Origin: Mycobacterium sp.
GTDB lineage: Bacteria > Actinomycetota > Actinomycetes > Mycobacteriales > Mycobacteriaceae
Direction: 5' to 3'
Assembly: GCF_004298145.1 (NCBI RefSeq)
Contig: NZ_SCRH01000038.1
Span: 124,001-188,000, forward strand
DNA: 64,000 bases
Shown: in pieces, positions 55,482 through 62,930 of the stretch
How the letters are laid out: every line of letters starts with the position of its first letter
How positions within the stretch are numbered: the first letter of the stretch is position 1
Program-made: the position numbers and the translations under genes
The notes under the pieces: model-generated
Told to the model about the DNA's origin: nothing
The model's database searches: none
The model's input: only the letters and a program-made list of their open reading frames with translations

Positions 55482-58307
55482 TCACGCTGAGCGCTTCCTG
55501 AGCAGATACCGCATGAATTCGTCGGCCCCCCAGACGATCACCGGAAATGCGGGCAACAGAAGCAGATCCGAGACCGGCAGCGGCGCGGTTCCCAACAGGG
55601 CTTGCATCGGCGGCGCGTAGACGAACAGGGCCGCCAATAAGATTTCGGCGGCAATGCCGGCCAACAAATACCGGTTCGTGAAGACGCCCACCGACCGTAA
55701 CGAGGCCCGCTGGGTTCGCACGGCGAAAGCCGTGCCGATCTGCCCGGCCATCATGCCCAGAAACGTCATCGTCGTCGCCTGCTGGTAGGCGTGGTGCAGC
55801 GGAGCGTCCCCATACACGGGCACACCCGGGTGCCATCCTGCTTTCAGCAGGACATAGAAGAACCCGCCCATTTGCAGCGCGGCGACGATGGCGCCGAGGA
55901 ACAGCCAGGCCCGGACCAACATCGGGCCGCGAATCACGCCCTCCTTGCGGGGGCGCGGAGGTCGGGCCATGATGCCCGGTTCGGCGGGTTCGCGGCTCAA
56001 TGACAGCGCCGGCAGCGTCTCGCTGCCCACATCGAAAGCCAGTATCTGCATGATCGTCAGCGGCAGGGGAATCAATCCGCCGCTGACGGCAAATATCAAG
56101 AACGGCACCGTTTCCGGGGTGGCGTGAGCAAAGATGTAGACGATGAACTTGCGCACGTTGTCATAGATCCGGCGGCCCGCATGCACCGCGGTGACGATGG
56201 TGCTGAAGTTGTCGTCGACGAGCACCATCGTCGCGGCCTCACGAGCGACGTCGGTGCCAGACTTGCCCATCGCCACACCGATGTCCGCGCAGCGCAAAGC
56301 CGGGGCGTCGTTGACGCCGTCGCCCGTCATCGCGACCACGTGGCCGCCGTCACGGAGCGCCTCGGCGATGTGCAGTTTGGCTTCCGGGGAAGCGCGGGCG
56401 AAGATCACCTCGGGGTGGTCCTGGATCAGCGCTGCGAGTTCTGGCTCGCTGAGCTGCTCGAATTGATCACCTGTCACCACAGTGGGGTGCTCACCGGTAA
56501 TGCCGACCCGCTGAGCGATGGCCTTCGCAGTGAGCGGGTGATCGCCGGTGATCACGATGATGCGAATTCCCGCCGTGTGGCACTGGGCGACCGACTCGGC
56601 GACGCCCGCGCGGGGCGGATCCAGCATCGCGATCAAGCCGGTGAAGCACAGATCCCGTTCGTTGTCGCTGCGGCGCTGCGGTATCGGCTCGTCGGTGGCG
56701 AGTTCACGCGACGCGAAGGCGAGCACCCGTAGCCCTTCGGCGGCGAACGCGTTGACGGCTGCCTCGACTGCGTGACGTCCCGGTGCGTCCAGAGGCACCG
56801 GGTGGCCGTCCATGTCAAGGATGTGAGTGCATATCGCCAACACCGCTTCGGGTGCGCCCTTGGTGTGCATCACGGGCGGCCCGTCGGGCATGTGATCGAC
56901 GGTCGACATCAGCTTCAGTTCGGGGTCGAAGTGAAATTGACAGTGGCGCTGCGCCTCTCGGCGGTGCCGGTCGGGGTCTGCCCCCAAGTCGCGCGCGGCC
57001 ATCAAGATGGCGATCTCGGTGGGGTCCCCGGTCGGGTCGACGCCGTCGTTCAGAGACGCGTTGTTGCAGCTGGCGGCGGCACGGCTCAACGGCCGCAAAG
57101 CCGAGGGGTTCGCGGCGGCGGTAGCGGCAAAAGTGTTGTCGCCGAGCTCAACTCGTTGCCCGGGCACCCACGCGGCGACCGGAATCATCCGGTTCTCGGT
57201 CAGCGTGCCCGTTTTGTCGGTGCAGATCACGTCGGTGGAACCCAACGTCTCCACCGCTGAGAGCCGCTTGACGAGCGCGCCGCGGCCCGCCAAGTGTCGT
57301 ACCGCCACCGCGAGTGCCAGCGTGATCACGGGCAGCAAACCCTCTGGCACCATCCCGGCCAGCAGGCCGGCCGCGAACACCAGCGAATTGACCAGGGTCA
57401 GGTGCGCGACCAGCGTAGCCACCGGGATGAATGACAGCGCCAGCATCACGGAGACGGCGGCTATCAGCCAGGCGACGCGACGGACCTGGTGCTCCAGCGG
57501 GCTCGGATCTGTTTTGACGCGCTCGGAAAGCGCCGCGATGCGGCCGATCTCGGTCGCCATGCCGGTCGCGAATGCCACTCCGCGCGCTTCGCCGCCGGTG
57601 CAGCTGGTGCCGCTGAACACCAACTCATGCGCGGACAGCAGCGGCACATTCGTGTCCGCCATGGCCGCTGAACGCAGCGCCGGCACGGACTCCCCCGTCA
57701 ACGCCGACATGTCGACGTCGACAGCACCGTCGAGCAGGCGGACATCCGCGGCGATGCGGTCACCCTCTCCGATCAACACGATGTCACCGGGAACCAGCTG
57801 GGACGCATCGACTTCGGTGCTCGCACCGTCGCGTTCCACCCTGGCACGCTGCGGCAGGTATTTGGCGAGTTCTTCCACCGCCCGTCCGGCCTGCAGCTCC
57901 TGAACGAATGAGAACGCCGCGTTCAGCACGATGATCAGCACCACCGCGCTGGCAACGATGTTCGAGCCGACGATCAGCAACAGCCCGGCCGCCAACCACA
58001 ACAACAGCGCCAGTGGGTGGGTGAACTGGCGCGCCAACTCGGCAGGCCAGCGGCGCCTCCGCCGGCGCCGCAGCGAATTCGGCCCGTATTGCAGCAACCG
58101 TCGCTGCGCCTCACGGGTCGACAGGCCACCGCGGTCACTGCGCAGATCCCGCAGCAGGCGATCGGCGGCCTCCTCCGGATCGAGCGCCACGATCGAGGCC
58201 CCCCGGTCGCCACCGCCGTTCGTGTGACTTCTGTGCGTCCTGACTTCGCTCATCCGGGTTGGTACCGCAGCAGGCTGCCGTGATGCTGCGGACGCCTGAT
58301 CGGACAC
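55482..58307 (-). CDS. P2-type cation-transporting ATPase
   Basis: The product is 941 residues from a GTG with AAAGG upstream. It has the actuator T-G-E-S, the membrane motif P-E-G-L (about 321-324), the phosphorylation D-K-T-G-T-L-T (Asp364), the nucleotide K-G-A-P-E and the hinge M-T-G-D-G-V-N-D-A-P-A-L. The N-terminal cation ATPase domain and about ten helices are present. It resembles Ca2+/Mg2+/Na+-type pumps; M. tuberculosis CtpF is a DosR target, but this sequence differs widely from CtpF and is not a clear orthologue. Ion specificity unknown. Strong DosR boxes lie upstream. Confidence 0.88.
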   Translation of the reverse strand: MSDQASAASRQPAAVPTRMSEVRTHRSHTNGGGDRGASIVALDPEEAADRLLRDLRSDRGGLSTREAQRRLLQYGPNSLRRRRRRRWPAELARQFTHPLALLLWLAAGLLLIVGSNIVASAVVLIIVLNAAFSFVQELQAGRAVEELAKYLPQRARVERDGASTEVDASQLVPGDIVLIGEGDRIAADVRLLDGAVDVDMSALTGESVPALRSAAMADTNVPLLSAHELVFSGTSCTGGEARGVAFATGMATEIGRIAALSERVKTDPSPLEHQVRRVAWLIAAVSVMLALSFIPVATLVAHLTLVNSLVFAAGLLAGMVPEGLLPVITLALAVAVRHLAGRGALVKRLSAVETLGSTDVICTDKTGTLTENRMIPVAAWVPGQRVELGDNTFAATAAANPSALRPLSRAAASCNNASLNDGVDPTGDPTEIAILMAARDLGADPDRHRREAQRHCQFHFDPELKLMSTVDHMPDGPPVMHTKGAPEAVLAICTHILDMDGHPVPLDAPGRHAVEAAVNAFAAEGLRVLAFASRELATDEPIPQRRSDNERDLCFTGLIAMLDPPRAGVAESVAQCHTAGIRIIVITGDHPLTAKAIAQRVGITGEHPTVVTGDQFEQLSEPELAALIQDHPEVIFARASPEAKLHIAEALRDGGHVVAMTGDGVNDAPALRCADIGVAMGKSGTDVAREAATMVLVDDNFSTIVTAVHAGRRIYDNVRKFIVYIFAHATPETVPFLIFAVSGGLIPLPLTIMQILAFDVGSETLPALSLSREPAEPGIMARPPRPRKEGVIRGPMLVRAWLFLGAIVAALQMGGFFYVLLKAGWHPGVPVYGDAPLHHAYQQATTMTFLGMMAGQIGTAFAVRTQRASLRSVGVFTNRYLLAGIAAEILLAALFVYAPPMQALLGTAPLPVSDLLLLPAFPVIVWGADEFMRYLLRKRSA

Positions 58308-58375
58308 GGGTCTACCTTTTTTGGGTGGTCGTAACAATCATCTCGACGGTAGGAGTGCGACGACGCGTCGGCGAG

Positions 58376-58480
58376 GGTCATTCGTCCTTGGGTGATGGCC
58401 CTAAGTCATCGTGCGGTCGGCGAACCGTAAAGCGGGGCAGATTCACGACGAACGTCCCCATGGCGTGGGACTTCAGTCCC
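58376..58480. promoter_or_regulatory. Cluster of DosR-type boxes between the ATPase and a small membrane protein
   Basis: The best box in the window, GGGACTTCAGTCCC (58467-58480), is one base from consensus. A second, ACGACGAACGTCCC (58445-58458), adjoins it, and weaker ones occur near 58377-58410. They could drive the ATPase leftward and the small membrane protein rightward. Confidence 0.78.
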
Positions 58481-58586
58481 TCGCGGGCGCCTCGGCCGAA
58501 TGCTCAGATCGAAGGTGAGATGGAATCTCACGCACAACGGCCTGTCACCGATAGAGATGCCAGGCGCGCCAATGGAGGTGTGACAA

Positions 58587-59054
58587 ATGACTACTACAGA
58601 ACAACCGGAGCTTCGCACCCGACTGTTCGCCCGGGTGCTCGGCCCGTTCTTCGTCATCTTCGCGACAACAACCGTGGCCCGCGCATCGGACATGCGACAG
58701 CTGCTGTCGGCTTTCGAAGCCAACTCCGCATTGCCGTGGGTGACAGGCGGTTTCCTGCTGTTGGCTGCCCTGGTCATCGTGGGGCTTCACCAGTACTGGC
58801 GAGGCGCCGCGGCGATCATCGTGTCGGTGGTGGGCTGGGTCTTCGCGCTGCGCGCGCTGTTTCTCATGGCGTTCCCGCATGCCTTCATGGGAGCCGCCGA
58901 TGCCGCAGTCCGCATGACCGCCTTGTGGGTCGGTGTCACCGTGTTCGTCGGCCTGGTGGGGCTGTATCTGACCTACGTCGGCTGGAAGCCCGCGCCGGTT
59001 CACCCGTCGACAGGGGCGAAAACCTCGACTCCAGATATCCCGCGCGCCGCATGA
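58587..59054 (+). CDS. Small four-span membrane protein
   Basis: The product is 155 residues with four hydrophobic segments (about 20-35, 48-68, 72-95, 108-130). GGAGG stands 9 bases before the ATG. A near-consensus DosR box lies about 105 bases upstream. I do not recognise a named family. Followed by a USP gene on the same strand. Confidence 0.8.
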   Translation: MTTTEQPELRTRLFARVLGPFFVIFATTTVARASDMRQLLSAFEANSALPWVTGGFLLLAALVIVGLHQYWRGAAAIIVSVVGWVFALRALFLMAFPHAFMGAADAAVRMTALWVGVTVFVGLVGLYLTYVGWKPAPVHPSTGAKTSTPDIPRAA

Positions 59055-59179
59055 GGTAGGACTGCAATCGCCGGACGCTCGAGATACAGCCGTCCGCCAC
59101 GCTCGATACGGTTATGCGCGGGCGGCCCGGCGGGTTTGGCACCGGCCCGATAGTGCACCTACGACCCGGGGGTTCGGCC

Positions 59180-60073
59180 ATGTCATCGCGAAGCGCGTCG
59201 TTGGGAATCGTCGTCGGCGTCGACGAATCACCCGCCGCCAAGGCGGCGGTGCAATGGGCGGCGCACGACGCGGAACTCCGCAAAGTTGCGCTGACGCTGG
59301 TGCACGCGATCTCGCCCGAAATCGCCACCTGGCCACGGGTGTGGTTACCCGCGGGCCTGGCCCGCTGGCAGCAGGATCGCGGACGCCGGCTCCTCAACGA
59401 CGCGTACAAGATCGTGGAAACGGCGTCGCGTCGCGGCGGGCCCGCCGAAGTGCACACCCAAGTTTTGTCCTCGGCCGCTGTCCCGACTCTTGTCGATTTG
59501 TCCAAGGACGCAGAGTTGGTGGTCATGGGGCATGGTGGAGCCGGCCGGTCGGCCGGCCTGCCCATGGGCTCGGTGAGCTCCGGATTGCTCCGCTACGCGT
59601 ATTGCCCGGTGGCGATAGTCCACGACGAGGACCCGTCCACACCCCATCCGAGCCAAGCACCGGTTCTGGTCGGCATCGATGGGTCGGCGGCTTCCGAGTT
59701 GGCGACCGCGATGGCCTTCGACGAGGCCTCGCGCAGGAACGTGGGTTTGCACGCATTGCACGCGTGGGCCGATGCCGATACCTCGGATTGGCCCGGAATC
59801 GATTGGCCGGCAACGGAGTCGATGGCCGAAGAGGTATTGGCCGAGCGTTTGGCCGGCTGGCAGGAACGCTATCCCGACGTGCGGGTTGATCGTATTGTCG
59901 TGCGCGACAAGCCGGCACGCCAGCTCGTACAGCGCTCCGAAGGGGCCCAACTGGTGGTGGTAGGCAGCCGAGGGCGTGGCGGCTTTGCCGACATGCTGGT
60001 GGGTTCGGTCGGCGAAAGCGTCGCCCAGACGGCGCGGGTGCCGGTGATCGTGGCCCGCGCGTCGCAGACCTAG
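59180..60073 (+). CDS. Two-domain universal stress protein
   Basis: The product is 297 residues. The first domain starts [10 protein letters not shown] and has V-V-M-G-H-G-G-A-G (altered loop); the second has G-I-D-G-S-A-A-S and V-V-G-S-R-G-R-G-G, complete. Close to the USP at 34173-35057 (shared D-E-A-S-R-R and [10 protein letters not shown]), so a duplicate. I used the ATG at 59180 with GGGGG upstream; a longer frame starts at 59114. About 125 bases after the small membrane protein. Confidence 0.88.
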   Translation: MSSRSASLGIVVGVDESPAAKAAVQWAAHDAELRKVALTLVHAISPEIATWPRVWLPAGLARWQQDRGRRLLNDAYKIVETASRRGGPAEVHTQVLSSAAVPTLVDLSKDAELVVMGHGGAGRSAGLPMGSVSSGLLRYAYCPVAIVHDEDPSTPHPSQAPVLVGIDGSAASELATAMAFDEASRRNVGLHALHAWADADTSDWPGIDWPATESMAEEVLAERLAGWQERYPDVRVDRIVVRDKPARQLVQRSEGAQLVVVGSRGRGGFADMLVGSVGESVAQTARVPVIVARASQT

Positions 60074-60074
60074 G

Positions 60075-60302
60075 TCAGCGGACGACAAGCACTTCGAAGG
60101 CGCCATCCGCATGCTCGGTGAGGTCCTCCGGTCGGCCTCCCAGGATGGGCACCGGCGCTCCGCGCAGATTCGCCTCCCCGGCGGCGTGTTTGACGACGTT
60201 CTCGTCGTCGGGGGTATCGGTCATCCGCACGACGACCCAGTCGATCTCAGTGTCGCACGACGCCTGTGACCATATCCGAGCGCTGACGCCCGGTATCGAT
60301 CC
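60075..60302 (-). pseudogene. Remnant of a universal stress protein
   Basis: The frame between stops at 60075-60077 and 60312 reads ...T-E-I-D-W-V-V-V-R-M-T-D-T-P-D-D-E-N-V-V-K-H-A-A-G-E-A-N-L-R-G-A-P-V-P-I-L-G-G...G-A-F-E-V-L-V-V-R. This aligns with the second half of the Rv3134c-like USP (A-V-V-L-N-D-E-P-D-N-D-E-V-V, and the V-L-I-V-R end) with the middle missing. No start codon with a ribosome site is seen; a 50-residue peptide from M-T-D-T could be made. Best read as a decaying USP gene between an intact USP gene and the protease gene. Confidence 0.5.
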
Positions 60303-60311
60303 GATTGTGAA

Positions 60312-61493
60312 TCACACAGCGCCGGAGTTCTTTTCCGTGACTTGAGGGTGTGCACTGCCGCCTGTCCCCGGGTGGGCGAGCCGGTAAACGTCGATCAGTC
60401 GTGCGAGATCGCTTGGCGTGACGATGCCGACCACCCTGCCACCATCGATGACCAGCGCACGGCTGCAGTGACCGGCCGTGGCCAACCGCTCGATGAGCGC
60501 GCTGAGAGGTTCGGGAGGCGCCGCGGTCGGCACGCGCTCCAGCGGCAGCGCGATCTCACGCACGCTGGTCGTGGAGCGCCGGTCGGGCGCAACATCGCGC
60601 AGCTGTCTGAGCGTGACCAGCCCCACGATCGATCCGTCCCGGTCGGCGACCGGGTATGCCGAGTGAGGGGCGCCCAGCAGATAGCGCTCGATGAATTCCT
60701 CCACCGTAAGCCAGCCGGGCGCGGAACGCGGGTTCGCGGTCATCGCGTCGGCGACGCGCACCCCGGCCAGGGCCTGACGGGTCGTCACTTGCAGCTCTTC
60801 CTCCCGCGCGCCGGCGAAGATGAACCAGCCGATGAACGCCAGCCAGACGCCGCCGACCAGGCCGCCCACCAAGAACTCTGCCAATCCCAACACGATCAGG
60901 ATGATTGCGACGACCCGCCCGGCACGCGCCGCCCCGACCGCGGCGCGCACGCTGTCGCCGGAGCGGCGCCATAAATAAGCGCGCACCAATCGACCGCCAT
61001 CCAGCGGCGCGCCGGGCAGCAGATTGAACACGCCCAGCATGAGGTTGATGACGGCAAGCCACCACGTCACGCTCACCGCGATGGCTCCCACCCCCAGGGC
61101 GGGAAGCACGACGGCAAGCGCGGCGAATCCCGCAGACAGGGCAAGACTGGTCGCCGGGCCCGCCGCCGCGATCCGGAAGTCCGCCTTCGGCGTTTTCGCC
61201 TCCCCGTGCAACGTCGTCACACCGCCGAACAGCCATAGCGTCACGTCGCCCACGCGGACTCCCATACGGCGGGCGACAACCGCGTGCGCCAGCTCGTGGG
61301 CCAACAGCGAGGCCAGCAGGACCACCGCGCCACAGGCGCCTGCCAACCAATAACTCGGCCGCGAATATCCCTTGACGGTGCCGGGCAACGCGGTAGCCAA
61401 GCTCCAGGTGAACAACCACAGGATCACTATGACGCTCCAGTGGACCTTGACTTCGAACCCGGCAATCCGCCCTAGTGGAATGGCGTCACGCAT
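60312..61493 (-). CDS. Site-2-type membrane zinc protease with CBS pair, Rv2625c-like
   Basis: The product is 393 residues, exactly the length of the DosR target Rv2625c. It has H-E-L-A-H (His66, Glu67, His70) in the second span, the third ligand in [10 protein letters not shown] (Asp165), and a C-terminal pair of CBS domains (about 245-375). It would cleave membrane proteins and could sense adenine nucleotides. GGAGG precedes the ATG. Downstream of the hrp1 remnant, as Rv2625c is next to Rv2626c. Confidence 0.9.
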   Translation of the reverse strand: MRDAIPLGRIAGFEVKVHWSVIVILWLFTWSLATALPGTVKGYSRPSYWLAGACGAVVLLASLLAHELAHAVVARRMGVRVGDVTLWLFGGVTTLHGEAKTPKADFRIAAAGPATSLALSAGFAALAVVLPALGVGAIAVSVTWWLAVINLMLGVFNLLPGAPLDGGRLVRAYLWRRSGDSVRAAVGAARAGRVVAIILIVLGLAEFLVGGLVGGVWLAFIGWFIFAGAREEELQVTTRQALAGVRVADAMTANPRSAPGWLTVEEFIERYLLGAPHSAYPVADRDGSIVGLVTLRQLRDVAPDRRSTTSVREIALPLERVPTAAPPEPLSALIERLATAGHCSRALVIDGGRVVGIVTPSDLARLIDVYRLAHPGTGGSAHPQVTEKNSGAV

Positions 61494-61579
61494 GTCGTAA
61501 CCTCCGAAATTGATGTCCGATAGCTGTTTTCGCGTCCGTGCTGTTCTTGATCGCCGAGCGAGACCGCCCTCCGGCGCGA

Positions 61580-61753
61580 TCAGCCGGCGATGGCCGCAGG
61601 CGAGCCAATCGCCTTGACGAACCGCACAACGGCATGCTTGGGCAGGTGCCGGCCGATGTCGTGCTCACGCATGTGTCGGGCTGCGGCGCTTAGTGTCTCG
61701 TGCTCGCCCATGCAGCTCACGCCGGAATTCATGATGTCACGCGCAGCGGTCAT
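61580..61753 (-). pseudogene. hrp1: hrp1 (Rv2626c) remnant with both CBS domains deleted
   Basis: A frame with GAGGAGG upstream reads M-T-A-A-R-D-I-M-N-S-G-V-S-C-M-G-E-H-E-T-L, then [12 protein letters not shown] joined directly to [18 protein letters not shown]. Both ends match Hrp1 (143 residues), but about 85 middle residues, including nearly all the CBS core, are gone. The frame is kept and a 57-residue product could still be made. The join H-D-I-G / D-I-A-R-H-L suggests deletion between short matching GACATCG sequences. DosR boxes upstream remain. Confidence 0.7.
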
Positions 61754-61821
61754 CGCATCCTCCTCGGATCCGGGTGAAATTCCCGTCTGATGCCGAAAGT
61801 AAGGCGACGCTGATCCCGACG

Positions 61822-62565
61822 CTAGGGCCGTTGGACCTCCCGTCGGCGGCCAATGGGCCCGGGACCGTTGCCGGCATCACGGAGATTATCCGCCGGCCGT
61901 GACTGCTCGGCCGGCGCGCCGGCAGGTGCTGCGATGGCCAGTCGCTCCGCCCGGTGCTTGATTCCAAGCAACAAACCCCGAGTGCCGAAGGCGATCGCCG
62001 GCCTGATGAGTTCCATGACGAACACCTCACCGGGGTGGCGCAAGCCGATCCTGGTGCGGGTGAGTAGCCGGACCCGGTCCTCCCAGTGGGGCTGGAGGTG
62101 GAACGACCACACCGCATTCCAGCGCCGATCCTCCCGCGTGGCATCGAGCACCAGGTATTTCTCGGGCACGATCTCGGCAACGGTCAACGTCACTCCGGCC
62201 GGCAACCCCATCCAGCCCTCGGGCGCCAGCCGCACCGGATCCCCCACCTCCAGTTGCTGCCATTGCGGGTGGATCTGCTCGGAATCATCGTCGCAGCGGC
62301 CGTCCAGATTCATTCCGGCACAACCGTAGAACCCACCGCGATCCTGTCCCATCTGCAATAGCCAGGGCCACACCGCGGATACGGGAGCGTCAATGTATAC
62401 GGCCTCCGTGGTCTGGATGGCCGGATCGGCTACCAACGCATCACCCGGCAGCAGCATCCGGGACTCGGACTTCGTCGTACCCCAATTGCGGTAGTACCGC
62501 CGCGCTCCGTACAAGATCGCGAGCAACACGGCGGCTTCGGCGGTACGTTCTGTCTTCTTGCCCAT
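61822..62565 (-). CDS. SRPBCC-fold protein with N-terminal hydrophobic segment
   Basis: The product is 247 residues. After a basic start and a hydrophobic stretch (A-A-V-L-L-A-I-L-Y-G) comes a START/SRPBCC-like domain: V-Y-I-D-A-P-V-S-A-V-W-P-W-L-L-Q-M-G-Q-D-R-G-G-F-Y. It would bind a lipid or hydrophobic ligand. The ATG at 62565 has a weak ribosome site. A DosR-type box lies about 40 bases upstream. Its 3' end adjoins the hrp1 promoter. Confidence 0.75.
   Translation of the reverse strand: MGKKTERTAEAAVLLAILYGARRYYRNWGTTKSESRMLLPGDALVADPAIQTTEAVYIDAPVSAVWPWLLQMGQDRGGFYGCAGMNLDGRCDDDSEQIHPQWQQLEVGDPVRLAPEGWMGLPAGVTLTVAEIVPEKYLVLDATREDRRWNAVWSFHLQPHWEDRVRLLTRTRIGLRHPGEVFVMELIRPAIAFGTRGLLLGIKHRAERLAIAAPAGAPAEQSRPADNLRDAGNGPGPIGRRREVQRP
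61825..61874. promoter_or_regulatory. DosR-type boxes ahead of the hrp1 remnant and protease
   Basis: GGGCCGTTGGACCT (61825-61838) equals the box at 41383-41396; GGGACCGTTGCCGG (61861-61874) is a second. They lie 72-120 bases before the hrp1-remnant ATG and overlap the end of the SRPBCC gene. They probably still drive the protease gene downstream. Confidence 0.65.
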
Positions 62566-62930
62566 GGCGCCAGTCTGCTCGCACCGCACGCTTTTCCGAC
62601 AGGGTCAATGGTCCTTGCGGCCATGCCAATGGGCTCCGCACCTCGGGCCAACCGAACGGTATCTGGCCCGGCCGACGCACCCGCAGGGGTTTCCGGGGAC
62701 CAGTGCAGCGTTCAATGCAGCGTCGTTGTGCGGACCAGGTTTTCGTCGGCAAGTCCGTGCGGCTGCGTGCGCCGCGCGGTATCGGACTCGCGGGTCAAGA
62801 AGCCGGTGAGTTCTCCGATCGCGCTCATCAGTGGGGCAGCGAAAACGGCCGAAAGTCCCTGTCCGGCCGGCCGAAAGTCCCTCTGTCCCGAGTATCCGGG
62901 TGTCGATGAGGCGCCTCCCGGCTGATCGCA
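62566..62930. promoter_or_regulatory. Intergenic region with three DosR-type boxes and a small open frame
   Basis: GGGTCAATGGTCCT (62602-62615) lies close to the SRPBCC start. Two identical cores CGGCCGAAAGTCCC (62846-62859 and 62868-62881) are 22 bases apart, but no established gene follows them within 250 bases. A 38-codon minus-strand frame starts at 62828 (M-S-A-I-G-E-L-T-G-F-L-T-R-E-S-D) and ends at TGA inside a near-duplicate of ACGCTGCAYTG; reading on gives a longer frame. A small protein or small RNA is possible. Confidence 0.55.
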
